In this document: positions 16,485 to 25,887 of the stretch, piece by piece
Position numbering within the stretch: position 1 is the stretch's first letter
Layout of the letters: each line of letters starts with the position of its first letter
Position numbers and translations under genes: made by a program
NCBI GenBank assembly: GCA_004010275.1
Contig: RBWT01000023.1
Location: 1-59,355, forward strand
Length of the DNA: 59,355 nucleotides
From: Streptomyces huasconensis
GTDB lineage: Bacteria; Actinomycetota; Actinomycetes; Streptomycetales; Streptomycetaceae
Direction: 5' to 3'
Notes under the pieces: model-generated
Databases searched by the model: none
Seen by the model: only the letters and a program-made list of their open reading frames with translations
Told to the model about the DNA's origin: nothing

Positions 16485-19415
16485 GCGGCGTCCTTTCTCG
16501 GGCCGGTGGCGGTGAAGGCGATCCGGGCGAGCCGAACGGGACCGCGCAGCCGCACGCGCAGATCGCGCACGCCCGAGACGGCGAAGCGAGGTGCGCGACG
16601 CGTAGCGGTACGGGCCGCCGGTCGGTGTGACGGTGACGGTGGTGGCGGTGGTCCCCGCGATGAGGTCGACGGCGCCCTCGCCCGCGGCCTCGACCGTCAC
16701 GGCGGCGGCGCCGTCCCCGAAGTCGCACTCCTGGTACAGGAGTTCGCCCGTACCGTCGTCCCTGGCGCGCACGGCGTCGCCCGAGGTCTTCGTCCGGTCG
16801 ACGAGTTCGGTGCCGCGCTGCGTGTCGTAGCCGTTCGCCGCCAGGCCGGCCCCCAGTACCGGCCTGGCGGTGAGCGGCTCGCCGGTCAGCTCGACCGGTG
16901 TCATCAGCCGGATGTCGCGGCTGGAGGCCCCGGCCAGCAGTTCATACGTGCCGGGCGGCAGGGCCCAGCGCTCCTGGCGCACGTCCCAGAACCCCAGGTC
17001 GGTCAGGGGCAGCCGGAACGCGAGGCGGCGCCACGCCCCGGGGGCGAGACGGACCCTGCGGTGCGCGGCGAGGCGCCGGTGCGGCAGGGCGACGGGCCCG
17101 CGGGGCGCGCGGGTGTAGAGCTGCGCCACCTCGTCCGCGGTGACGGCCCCGGTGTTGGTGAGGGTGACCGCCACGCGCAGGGCGTCGCCGTCGCGCTCGG
17201 CGGTCAGGTCCGCGTACCGGAAGGAGGAGTATCCGAGGCCGTGCCCGAAGGGGTAGAGGGGCGTGCCGTCGAAGTACTGGTACGTCTGCCGGGAGCCGAT
17301 GATGTCGTAGTCGAGGAGGTCCGGCAGGTCGGTGTCGGCGGCGTACCAGGTCTGCGGCAGCCGGCCGGCCGGGGAGACGTCGCCGGCGATGACGCGGGCG
17401 AGCGCGGTGCCCGCGGCCTGGCCGCCGTGCGCGTCGCAGCAGCGCGGGCAGCTCGGCGTCGGCGTCCGTGACCTCGTACGGGTAGGCGCTGACCAGGACG
17501 AGCGCGGTGCGGGGGTTGGCGGCGCGGGCGGCGCGCCACAGCCGGTCCTGGTGGGGCGGCAGGGCGAGGGTCGTGCGGTCCTGGGTCTCGCGGCCGTTGA
17601 TGTGCGGGTCGCTTCCCCGGCGACGACGATCACGGTGTCCGCGCCGGCGGCGGCGCGGGCCACGGCGTCCTCGCCGCGCTCCAGGACCTCGACCGTGAAC
17701 GGCGTGGCGCGCTCGGCCGGGAAAACGTCGCCGTCCGCGGCACCTTCAACGCCGTCGGCGGCGACACAGACGTACCCGCCCGTCCCCGTGTGCCTGAGGA
17801 GGTGCCCGCCCGCGTGCCCGCCCCCGCCCCCATCTCCGTCCCGGCCTCCGTCTCCGTTCGCCGCGTTGACCAGTGCGAACGTCTCCTGTACGACCCAGCC
17901 GCCCGGCTGGTCGGCCGACGCGCGCACGCAGCCGTCGGCGGTGACGGAGAGGTAGCGCCCGTCGGGTGCCCGCAGCGTCCAGGCCCCCTCGCCCCAGTCG
18001 ACGAGGGCGAACTCGGTGGCGTCCGCCGCGGCCGCGCAGGTGCCGACCGGCAGCAGGTCGGTGCGGCCTGCGAGGAGCGCCGGGTCGAACGCGCCCGCGG
18101 CCACCCTCGCGTGCGCGGCGGCGGCGGACGCCGGGACCCGCAGCCAGCCGCCCGCGCACTTCAGGCGCACCCGGTCCACGCCCTCGGCGCAGACCACCCG
18201 CTCGGCGCCGAAGCGCTCGCGCAGCCCGTCGAGGACGGTGCTGCGGCGGATCAGGGTGCCGCTGTACCAGTCGGTCTTGCACTCGTCCGCGAGGAGGCCG
18301 ACGACCGCGACGCGGGCGTTGCCGGACGGGGGCGCGAGGGGCAGCAGGCCGTCGTTCTTGAGCAGGACGACGGCCTGTTCGGCGGCCTCGCGGGCCAGCT
18401 CCCGGTGTGCGGCCGTGTCGACGTCGTTCGCGTCCGCCGACCCGTACGGGCCGCCGTCCGGGTCGAACTCGCCGAGCCGCAGGCGGACGGTGAGGTGCCT
18501 GCGGACGGCCGCGTCGACGTCCGAGCCGCTCAGCAGTCCCGCCGCCAGGGCGCGCCGCAGGCGGCCGACGACGACCGTCGGGTCGGTGCCGTGGTCGGTG
18601 AAGCTGTCCACACCCGCGACGAGGGCGGCGGCGACGGCTTCCTCGTGGGTGGCGAAGTAGTGCTGGCTGTCGACGAGGTTGCTGGGCGCGCCCGCGTCGG
18701 AGCAGACGAGCAGCTCGTCGTCGGTCCAGCGCCTCAACTGCTCGCGCAGGTACGGCGATACGTGGTTGGGGCGGCCGTTGACGAGGTTGTAGGCGGGCAT
18801 CACGCCGGCGACCGCGCCCGCCTCGACGGCGTGACGGAAGGCGCGCAGGTCGTACTCGTGCAGGACGCGGGGTCTTACGGAGGCGTTGGAGGTGTCCCGG
18901 TCGGTCTCGTTGTTGTGGGCCAGCCAGTGCTTGAGGACGGGGGCGGTGCGCCAGTGCGTGGGGTGGTCGCCACGCAGGCCCCGGGTGTAGGCGGCGGCGA
19001 GGGCGGAGGTCAGGTGCGGGTCCTCCGCGTAGCCCTCCTCGTTCCTGCCCCACAGCGGGTGGCGCAGGAGGTTCACGGTGGGGGCCCAGACGTTGGCGCC
19101 GACGCGCTCGTCGCGGCGCGCTGGTGCGCGCGCCTCGACGGAGACGGCCTCGCCGATCCGGCGCAGCAGGTCGTCGTTCCAGGTCGCGCCGAGCCCGACG
19201 GCCTGCGGGAAGACGGTCGCGGGTCCCATCCAGGCGACGCCGTGCAGGGCTTCCTGGCCGGTGCGGAACGCCCCGATGCCGAGCCGGTCGACGGCGGGCG
19301 CGAACTGGTGCAGGAGCGCGAAGCGTTCGTCGGCGGTCAGCCGGGACAGCAGGTCGTCCACGCGCTGGTCCGGCTCACGTCCCGGATCACGGAACGGCGG
19401 CGGGCTCTCGGTCAC
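16481..19415 (-). pseudogene. GH3 beta-glucosidase/xylosidase with fascin-like insert, frameshifted
   Basis: GH3 catalytic domain occupies residues 1-320: VDDLLSRLTADERFALLHQF, the KHWLAHNNETDR loop, and nucleophile Asp in LVCSDAGAPSNLVDS. The second domain starts at AVVLLKNDGLLPLAP. It contains an insert rich in beta-trefoil signatures (WTLRAPDGRYLSVTADG, GGYVCVAADG) resembling a fascin-like domain in the place often held by PA14. The fibronectin-III-like end shows LYPFGHGLGYSSFRY. No signal peptide, so it should be intracellular. Three frameshifts are visible: a C4 run at 17615-17618 (adding one C restores AGGSDPHINGRETQDR), near 17435, and near 16590. The true C-terminus then reads ATGPRKDAA and stops at 16481 inside the GH31 start. 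Confidence 0.88.
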
Positions 19416-19457
19416 GTGCGGGTCCCCTCGGCGGACGGTCGATCGGAGGTGTTCCTC

Positions 19458-19471
19458 TCGAAGCGCTTCGA
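19458..19471. promoter_or_regulatory. LacI-type operator TCGAAGCGCTTCGA (1)
   Basis: This perfect 14-bp palindrome lies 43 bp upstream of the minus-strand GH3 start, in the divergent promoter region of GH3 and the ABC importer. The central CG flanked by AAGCGCTT is the hallmark of LacI/GalR operators. The same sequence precedes the LacI gene at 25835-25850. Confidence 0.8.
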
Positions 19472-19628
19472 TGCTCGGCGTTACCCGATGTCCATGTCAA
19501 GGCGCGTGGTCCAGAACACTCGCCGTTCCGCCTGTTCGCGCGACCCTCGGCAACTCGCGGCCGACACAAGCCACTTCCGTTCCGGCCCTTGTGACCGTCC
19601 TTGCGTTCACTTAATCTCCTCCCCGGAA

Positions 19629-19642
19629 TTGAAGCGCTTCGA
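19629..19642. promoter_or_regulatory. LacI-type operator TTGAAGCGCTTCGA (2)
   Basis: This site matches the 14-bp operator in 13 positions and contains the full GAAGCGCTTC core. It lies 61 bp upstream of the solute-binding protein start, so the two divergent operons each have their own site about 170 bp apart. Looping between the two sites is possible. Confidence 0.75.
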
Positions 19643-19702
19643 CAGCCGACCGGCGGCGGCCACCGCCGTGTGTCCGGGCACGCGCCACGAAGGGTTGACG
19701 CA

Positions 19703-21400
19703 ATGACGCCGAACTCCCCCTCCACCGGCTCCGGTCCGCGTTCCACCGGCTCCGGGCCGAACCGGAGAACCTTCCTCGCCTCCTCCGGGCTCGCGGTGCT
19801 CGCCGCGGCCGGTGGGGCTCCGCTGCTCACGGCCTGCGGAGGCGGCGGGCCGAAGAACGAGGGCGCCACGACGGGGAAGAAGCTCAAGAACCTGCTCCCG
19901 GCGTACGTCGCCCCGGACCTCGTCACCCCGGACATCCCGGCCGAGAACGGCTCGTCCGCGGGTTTCACCAAGGCCCTGCCCGCGGCCCGGCTCAAGACAT
20001 CGGTGCCCGAACGGCTTGGCAGGGGCGCCGAGTTCACCGTCATGTCGCCGATCTGGGGGAACGTGCCCCCGCGGGGCAACCCCTACTGGACCGCGATGGA
20101 CGAGGCCGCGGGCGTCCGCGTCACCTGGCAGAACCAGCAGGGCGACACGTACGGCCAGAAACTCGGCGCGGTCCTCGCCTCCAGCGGTGTGCCGGACGCG
20201 GTGGTCGTGCCCGGCTGGGAGCTGACCGGCAAGATCCCGAGCGCCATCGCCCACAAGTTCGCCGACCTCGGGCCCTTCCTGAGCGGCGACGAGGTCAAGA
20301 AGTACCCGAACCTCGCCGCGATCCCGACCGGGGCCTGGCAGCGCTCGGTCTTCGGCGGCAAGCTGCGCGGCCTGCCGATGCCCTCCGCCACCACCCCGAA
20401 CATCGCGCCCTTCCACCGCACGGACCTCTTCGAGAAGGAAGGCCTTGAAGCGCCCACCAGCGCACGGGAGTTCCACGACCTGTGCAAGCAGCTCAACGCC
20501 CCCAGGAGCAAGGTGTGGGCGTGCGGCGACATGACCTGGGCCGCCTGGCACATCTTCGGGGTGCTGCCGGAGAAGCCCTACTACTGGAAGCTCGTGGACG
20601 GCCGGCTGGTCAACCGCTACGAGACCGACGAGTACCTCGAAGCCCTGGAGTGGTCGCGCAAGCTCTACTCGGCCGGCTTCGTCCACCCCGACGCCAAGGC
20701 GGAGACCGGCAACATCGGCGACCTGTGCGCGGCGGGCAAGGTCTGGATGTACTGCCACGACCTCTCCGACTGGTACGGCAAGGCCGCCGTGCAGCGCGTG
20801 GACGACAAGACGTTCCGCATGGAGGCCTTCGACTACTTCGCGCCCGACGGCGGAGCCCCCACGCTGTACGCGCGCCCGCCCGCCGACATCTGGACGTTCA
20901 TCAGCGAGAAGGCCGACGAGAAGACCGTCCGCGACATCCTCGCCCTCGCCAACTTCACCGCCGCGCCCTACGGTTCGAAGGAGCAGAGGCTGCGGATGTA
21001 CGGCGTCGAGGGCGTCCACCACACCCTGGAGAACGGCGTCCTCACCAAGAACGGCAAGGGCAACAACGAGGTCTTCTCGACGTACGAATACCTGGCCTCG
21101 CCCGCGCCCTTCATCGCCTACGCCGATCTGCCGGACGTCACGCGGGGCATGGTCGGCTGGCAGCAGCGCCAGGGCGCGCACACGCGAAAGCCCCTCTTCC
21201 ACGGCATGATGATCATCGAGCCGACGCGGTACACCGAGTTGAACGCCGAGTTCGAGGATCTGGAGAAGGACGTCGTGCGGGGCCGCAGGAAGGTCTCCGA
21301 CGTGCGGCGGGCCGCCTCGGACTGGAGGTCGGGCGGCGGCGACAAGCTGCGCGACTGGTACCAAAAGCTGCTGGACGACACCGGCGACTCGGCGTTCTGA
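19703..21400 (+). CDS. Extracellular solute-binding lipoprotein, LplA type
   Basis: This 565-residue ABC binding protein has a Tat-lipoprotein signal: NRRTFLASSGLAVLAAAG, then lipobox LLTAC at about residues 45-49. The mature protein is a large type-1 binding protein like LplA (PYWTAMDEAAGVRVTWQNQQ, GAHTRKPLFHGMMIIEPTR), the class used for oligosaccharides. ATG 19703 is chosen because it follows GAAGGG and starts the signal; the open frame upstream lacks such features. It heads an operon with two permeases and no ATPase, which is usual when a shared MsiK-type ATPase elsewhere serves the importer. Context suggests xyloglucan oligosaccharides as cargo (inference). Confidence 0.9.
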   Translation: MTPNSPSTGSGPRSTGSGPNRRTFLASSGLAVLAAAGGAPLLTACGGGGPKNEGATTGKKLKNLLPAYVAPDLVTPDIPAENGSSAGFTKALPAARLKTSVPERLGRGAEFTVMSPIWGNVPPRGNPYWTAMDEAAGVRVTWQNQQGDTYGQKLGAVLASSGVPDAVVVPGWELTGKIPSAIAHKFADLGPFLSGDEVKKYPNLAAIPTGAWQRSVFGGKLRGLPMPSATTPNIAPFHRTDLFEKEGLEAPTSAREFHDLCKQLNAPRSKVWACGDMTWAAWHIFGVLPEKPYYWKLVDGRLVNRYETDEYLEALEWSRKLYSAGFVHPDAKAETGNIGDLCAAGKVWMYCHDLSDWYGKAAVQRVDDKTFRMEAFDYFAPDGGAPTLYARPPADIWTFISEKADEKTVRDILALANFTAAPYGSKEQRLRMYGVEGVHHTLENGVLTKNGKGNNEVFSTYEYLASPAPFIAYADLPDVTRGMVGWQQRQGAHTRKPLFHGMMIIEPTRYTELNAEFEDLEKDVVRGRRKVSDVRRAASDWRSGGGDKLRDWYQKLLDDTGDSAF

Positions 21401-22410
21401 TGGCGCAGAGCACGGTTCGCCCGCCCGCCGCCCGCCGGGACGCGGCGCCCGCCGAAGCCGCTGTCCCGCCCAGGGCCTCGTCCCGCGTCCCGCTCCGCCA
21501 CCGGCTGCGCCGCGACCGCGTCCTGCTCCTGATGGTGCTGCCGGCGCTGCTGCTCCTGCTCGTCTTCCACTACGTACCGCTGATCGGCAACGTCGTCGCC
21601 TTCCAGGACTACGACCCCTACATCGCGGACAACGCGTTCCAGGCGATGTCACAGAGCCCCTGGATCGGCTTCGAGCACTTCCGGCACATGGCCGAGGACC
21701 GGCTGTTCTGGCAGGCGGTCCGCAACACCCTCGCCATCTTCGCCATCCAGCTGGCGCTGTTCTTCCCGGTCCCGGTGCTGCTCGCGCTGTTCGTCCACAG
21801 CTTCGCGCGCCCCCGAGTGCGGGCCGTCGCCCAGGCGGTCCTCTACCTCCCGCACTTCTTCTCCTGGGTGCTCGTCATCACGGTCTTCCAACAGATGTTC
21901 GGCGGCGCCGGCCTCATCGCGCAGGTGCTGCGCGACCACGGCCACGAGGGCTTCGACCTGATGACCGACCCCGGCCTGTTCAAGTTCCTGATCACCTTCG
22001 AACTGATCTGGAAGGACGCGGGCTGGGGCGTCATCGTCTTCCTCGCCGCGCTCGCCGCGGTCGGCCCCGATCTGTACGAGGCCGCCGCGATGGACGGCGC
22101 GGGCCGCTGGCGGCGCATCTGGCACATCCAACTGCCCGCCCTGCGCCCGGTGGTGGCCCTGCTGCTCGTCCTCCAGGTCGGCAACGCCCTCACCGTCGGC
22201 TTCGAACAGATCCTGCTCCAGCGCACGGCGGTGGGGCCGACGGCCTCGGAGGTCCTGGACACGTACGTGTGGAACACCGGCCTCGACAACGGCAACTTCG
22301 GCTACGGCGCCGCGATCGGCATCGTCAAGGGCGTCTTCGGCCTGCTGATGGTGCTCGGCGCCAACAAGGCCGCCCACCTCATGGGCGAACAGGGGGTGTA
22401 CAAGCGGTGA
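21400..22410 (+). CDS. ABC transporter permease, LplB type
   Basis: This 336-residue inner-membrane permease of the binding-protein-dependent (MalF-like) family has six predicted spans beginning with VLLLMVLPALLLLLVFHYVP. The EAA coupling loop is DLYEAAAMDGAGRWRRIWHI, which docks on the ATPase. The ATG overlaps the stop of the binding protein gene (TGATG), so translation is coupled. It is intact and of normal length. The ATPase partner is not in this operon. Confidence 0.9.
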   Translation: MAQSTVRPPAARRDAAPAEAAVPPRASSRVPLRHRLRRDRVLLLMVLPALLLLLVFHYVPLIGNVVAFQDYDPYIADNAFQAMSQSPWIGFEHFRHMAEDRLFWQAVRNTLAIFAIQLALFFPVPVLLALFVHSFARPRVRAVAQAVLYLPHFFSWVLVITVFQQMFGGAGLIAQVLRDHGHEGFDLMTDPGLFKFLITFELIWKDAGWGVIVFLAALAAVGPDLYEAAAMDGAGRWRRIWHIQLPALRPVVALLLVLQVGNALTVGFEQILLQRTAVGPTASEVLDTYVWNTGLDNGNFGYGAAIGIVKGVFGLLMVLGANKAAHLMGEQGVYKR

Positions 22411-23333
22411 GCGTGCTCGACTTCGGCATCAAGCCGGGCAGCAGGTCCGGGCTGCGCCCGGTGTGGGAGGAGCCGCCGACCCGGGCCGGACTCGCCACCA
22501 AGGGCGTCACACTGACCCTGGTCTGCCTGGCCGTCCTCTTCCCGGTCTGGGTCGTGGTCGTCACCAGCCTCTCCTCGGTGCGGACGATCACCGAGACGGG
22601 CGGCCTGGTGGTGATCCCCCGCGGCGTCACCTTCCTCCATTACCAGGAGCTGCTGAGCGGCGGCCAGGTCTCGCGGGCCGCGCTGGTCAGCGTGGGCGTC
22701 GCGGTCGTCGGCACGCTCTTCAGCATGACGGTGTCGGTCCTGTGCGCGTACGGCCTCTCCCGCCCGGGGTCCGTGCTGCACCGCCCGATCCTGCTGCTGA
22801 TCGTCGCCACGATGTTCTTCGGGGCCGGTCTGATCCCCACGTACCTGGTGGTGCAGGGCCTCGGGCTCACGGACACCTACCTCTCGCTGATCCTGCCGAG
22901 CGCGCTCAACGTCTTCAACATCCTCGTGCTGCGGGCGTTCTTCATGGGCACGGCCCAGGAACTGATCGAGAGCGCCCGCATCGACGGCGCCGGGGACCTG
23001 CGCATCCTGTGGCGGATCGTCATGCCCCTGTCCCGGGCGGTGCTCGCGGTGATCACGCTCTTCTACGCGGTGGGGTACTGGAGCGCGTGGTTCAACGCCT
23101 CGATCTACCTCAGCGACCCGGACATGTTGCCGCTGCAGAACGTCATGCAGCAGCTCGTCATCAAGCAGCAGCGGCCGACCGGCCTCGGCCAGGCGATCAA
23201 CACCGGTCATCTGTCGCCGCTCGCCATCCAGATGGCCGTGATGGTCCTGGCGCTGCTGCCGGTCGCCGTCCTCTCGCCGTTCGTGCAGCGGCATTTCAAG
23301 CAGGGCATGCTCATCGGCGCCGTGAAGGGCTGA
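22407..23333 (+). CDS. ABC transporter permease, LplC/YtcP type
   Basis: This 308-residue MalG-like permease is the second membrane subunit of the importer. GTG 22407 overlaps the stop of the preceding permease (GTGA). Six spans are visible, with the EAA loop QELIESARIDGAGDLRILW and the typical YtcP C-terminus VQRHFKQGMLIGAVKG. It is intact. A 17-bp duplication begins at its last codons. Confidence 0.9.
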   Translation: MSVLDFGIKPGSRSGLRPVWEEPPTRAGLATKGVTLTLVCLAVLFPVWVVVVTSLSSVRTITETGGLVVIPRGVTFLHYQELLSGGQVSRAALVSVGVAVVGTLFSMTVSVLCAYGLSRPGSVLHRPILLLIVATMFFGAGLIPTYLVVQGLGLTDTYLSLILPSALNVFNILVLRAFFMGTAQELIESARIDGAGDLRILWRIVMPLSRAVLAVITLFYAVGYWSAWFNASIYLSDPDMLPLQNVMQQLVIKQQRPTGLGQAINTGHLSPLAIQMAVMVLALLPVAVLSPFVQRHFKQGMLIGAVKG

Positions 23334-23358
23334 CCCTGACATGAAGGGCTGACCCTGA
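23323..23358. repeat. 17-bp direct duplication at permease gene end
   Basis: TGAAGGGCTGACCCTGA occurs at 23323-23339 and again at 23342-23358. The first copy contains the last codons and stop of the permease gene, so the second is a duplicated gene end, probably from replication slippage. Confidence 0.8.
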
Positions 23359-23364
23359 TGAGGG

Positions 23365-23396
23365 CGCCCCCGCCGGCTCACGGGCCGGAGGGGGCG
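23365..23396. terminator. Bidirectional hairpin terminator
   Basis: CGCCCCC and CCGG pair with CCGG and GGGGGCG, with one internal mismatch and an 8-nt loop, between the convergent permease (+) and S8 protease (-) genes. It could terminate both transcripts. Confidence 0.65.
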
Positions 23397-23409
23397 TTCG
23401 CGCACTGAT

Positions 23410-24600
23410 TCACAGGCCGTCGGTCTGCACCAGGCGGTTGGGGGAGGACCTGGTCACCGTGAGGATGTCCTTCACCGACTTGTCGACGATCCAGTTGTAC
23501 ACCTCGGCGGAGGTCGCCGACGGGGCGCGCCCCTTCAGGAGGGTGGCGACACCGGCGACGTGGGGGCTGGCCATGGACGTGCCGCTGAGCGCGACGCTCC
23601 CGCCGCCGAGCCTGGCCGAGACGATGGCGGTGCCGGGAGCGTACATGTCCAGGCAGGGGCCGTGGTTGGAGAAGCTCGCCTCCTGGTCCTGGTGGTCGGT
23701 GGCTCCGACGGTGAGGACCCGCTGGGCGCTCGCGGGCGAGACGTTGCAGGCGTCCGTCGCGTCGTTGCCCGCCGCGACGACCGGCAGGACACCGCGGTCC
23801 GACAGAGCCGTCGCGGCCCGGTTGACGGCGTCGCTCCGCGGGCCGCCGAGGGAGCCGTTGAGCACCGCGGGCTGCCGGGCGTTGCCCGCCACCCAGTCGA
23901 AGCCGGCGATGACGCCGGCGTACGAACCACTGCCGTCGCAGCCGAGGACGCGGACGCTGACCAGCCTCGCCTGCCGGGCGACGCCGTAGTTCGCCCCGCC
24001 GACGGTGCCGGCGACGTGCGTGCCGTGGCCGTTGCAGTCCTGGCCGTTCCTGCCGTCGCGCATCGCGTCGAAGCCGGGCACCGCACGGCCGCCGAACTCC
24101 GCGTGGCCGTAGTCGATGCCGGTGTCCAAGATGTAGGCCGAGGCACCGGCACCGGTGCTGTTGACGTTGAACTGCCCGTTGAGCGGGAGGTAGGGCTGGT
24201 CGATGCGGTCCAGCCCCCAGCTGGCGGCCGGGACGCGGGGGGCGCGCAGCGGGGTGGCGGTGACCGTCGCGTCCTGCTCGACGGCCGCGACCTCCGGAAG
24301 CCCGCGCACGGCCGCGAGCTGGCCGGCGTCGAGCTTGGCCGCGAAGCCGCGCAGCACCCGCTGGTATTCGTGGAGCGCGGTGGCGCCGACCTGCTGGGTG
24401 ATCTGCGCGGCAGTCGAGGGGGTGTCGGGCTTCAGGGTGACGATGTACTGGTCCGGGATGGGCGCCGACGTGGTGCGCAGCGGTGCGGGGGCGGAGCGCG
24501 CGGGCTCCTTCGGGCTCGGCTCGGCGGCCGAGGCGGGGAGGGCGGTGAGAGGGAGCAGCAGGAGCAGCGCCGCGCAGGCGCAGCGGGCGGACAGCCTCAT
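23410..24600 (-). CDS. Secreted subtilisin-like serine protease, S8
   Basis: This 396-residue exported protease has a Sec signal peptide (ACAALLLLLPLTALPASAAEP), an inhibitor-I9 propeptide (PDQYIVTLKPDTPSTAAQ through VAAVEQDATV, about residues 48-117) and a complete peptidase S8 domain. The catalytic triad is seen as Asp in AYILDTGIDYGH, His in NGHGTHVAGTVGG and Ser in SGTSMASPHVAGVA, with oxyanion Asn in VVAAGNDATDAC. It is intact and of usual length. There is no obvious link to the surrounding sugar genes. It has its own upstream region of about 150 bp. Confidence 0.95.
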   Translation of the reverse strand: MRLSARCACAALLLLLPLTALPASAAEPSPKEPARSAPAPLRTTSAPIPDQYIVTLKPDTPSTAAQITQQVGATALHEYQRVLRGFAAKLDAGQLAAVRGLPEVAAVEQDATVTATPLRAPRVPAASWGLDRIDQPYLPLNGQFNVNSTGAGASAYILDTGIDYGHAEFGGRAVPGFDAMRDGRNGQDCNGHGTHVAGTVGGANYGVARQARLVSVRVLGCDGSGSYAGVIAGFDWVAGNARQPAVLNGSLGGPRSDAVNRAATALSDRGVLPVVAAGNDATDACNVSPASAQRVLTVGATDHQDQEASFSNHGPCLDMYAPGTAIVSARLGGGSVALSGTSMASPHVAGVATLLKGRAPSATSAEVYNWIVDKSVKDILTVTRSSPNRLVQTDGL

Positions 24601-24753
24601 TCAGTACTCCGTTCGGGAGTGTCTGCCACAGAGGTCCCTGTGCGGGAACAGAGGGACCCCTGTAGAGAAGCAGTCCTGCCCCGTACCGGAATATCACCCT
24701 CAGGAGTGACGTGACTGCTCACCGTCGCGAACGCCGGAAGTGCGCCCCCCATG

Positions 24754-25759
24754 TCAGACCGGTGCGCTCCCCGAGCTGGCCCGCACCGTCAGTTCCGGGG
24801 CGATCAGGGTGACGTCGTCCTCGCCGTGCCCCGCGAGCTTGGCGACGACGCGCTCCACGGCCCTGCGCCCCATCTCCTCGGCGGGGATGGAGACCGAGGT
24901 GAGCCGCACCGAGGCCTGGAGGGCGACCTGGTCGGGGCAGACGGCGATCACCGACACGTCCTCGGGCACCGCGCGGCCCTGCTGGCGCAGCAGTCCGAGC
25001 AGCGGCTCCACTGCCGACTCGTTCTGCACCACGAAGCCCGTGGTGCCGGGCCGCTCGTCGAAGATCCGGGCGAGGGTGGCCGCCGTCGGGCCGTACCCCG
25101 CCTCGCAGGGCCGGTGCAGCAGCCGTACGCCCAGCTCGCGCGCCTTGCCGCGCAGCCCGTCGAGGGTGCGCTCGGCGAAGCCGGTGTGGCGTTCGTAGAC
25201 GGCGGGGGCCTCGCCGATGACCGCGATGTCGCGGTGGCCGAGTCCGGCCAGGTGTGCCACGCAGAGCGCGCCCGTCGCGGCGAAGTCCAGGTCGACGCAG
25301 GTGAGTCCGGCCGTGTCGGCGGGCAGTCCGATGAGGACGGCGGGCCGCGGGCTCTCGCGCAGCAGCGGGAGCCGCTCGTCGTCCAGTTCGACGTCCATGA
25401 GGATCATGGCGTCGGCGAGTCCGCTGCCGGTGACACGGCGCACGGTCCGGGCGCCCTCGTCGCCGGTGAGGAGCAGGACGTCGTAGCCGTGGGCGCGGGC
25501 GTGGTGGTGACGGCGAGGGCGATCTCCATCATCACCGGTACGTACATGTCGGTGCGCAGCGGCATCATCAGCGCGATGACGTTGGATTTGCTGCTGGCGA
25601 GGGCGCGGGCGCCGCGTTGGGGTGGTAGCCGAGCTGCTGGATGCTGCGTTCGACGCGTTCCCGGGTGCCGGTCGAGATCGACCGCTTGCCGCTGAGGACG
25701 TAGCTCACCGTGCTGGCCGAGACTCCGGCGTGCCTGGCGACCTCGGCGAGGGTGACCAT
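24754..25759 (-). pseudogene. LacI-family transcriptional regulator, two frameshifts
   Basis: The N-terminal helix-turn-helix is intact: [19 protein letters not shown], with hinge region [17 protein letters not shown] and [10 protein letters not shown] (25568-25759). The sugar-binding domain continues in other frames: [18 protein letters not shown] around 25540-25600, then the C-terminal 230 residues (AVLIGLPADTAGLTCVDLD, GFVVQNESAVEPLLG, ALQASVRLTSVSIPAEEMG). Two indels near 25610 and 25500 separate them; the joined length, about 335, is normal. A perfect 16-bp operator lies 76 bp upstream, indicating autoregulation. The same operator before the GH3/GH31 and ABC operons makes this the likely repressor of oligosaccharide use, released by an imported sugar. 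Confidence 0.88.
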
Positions 25760-25834
25760 GCGGCTCTCCTGAACTGGACGACGGGACGACGCGATCGACC
25801 CTAAGGGGGCGCCCCTGGCCTGTCCATACGCCGA

Positions 25835-25850
25835 GTCGAAGCGCTTCGAC
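25835..25850. promoter_or_regulatory. LacI operator upstream of its own gene (16-bp palindrome)
   Basis: GTCGAAGCGCTTCGAC is a perfect palindrome between the LacI gene and the GH6 gene that ends at 25888. It is the strongest evidence for which regulator binds the TCGAAGCGCTTCGA family of sites in this window. Confidence 0.8.
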
Positions 25851-25887
25851 AGGGTGTGAACAGGGGGCGGGGCGCCCCGTGGTGCCG

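Noticed and set aside
14205..17471. Plus-strand open frame of 1088 residues
   Set aside because: Antisense shadow of the GH31 and GH3 genes without domain, signal or ribosome site.
14151..19415. A single 1754-residue GH3-GH31 fusion protein
   Set aside because: The continuous frame is an accident of indels. The GH3 C-terminus continues in another frame to a stop at 16481 that overlaps the GH31 ATG at 16484, which has its own ribosome site.
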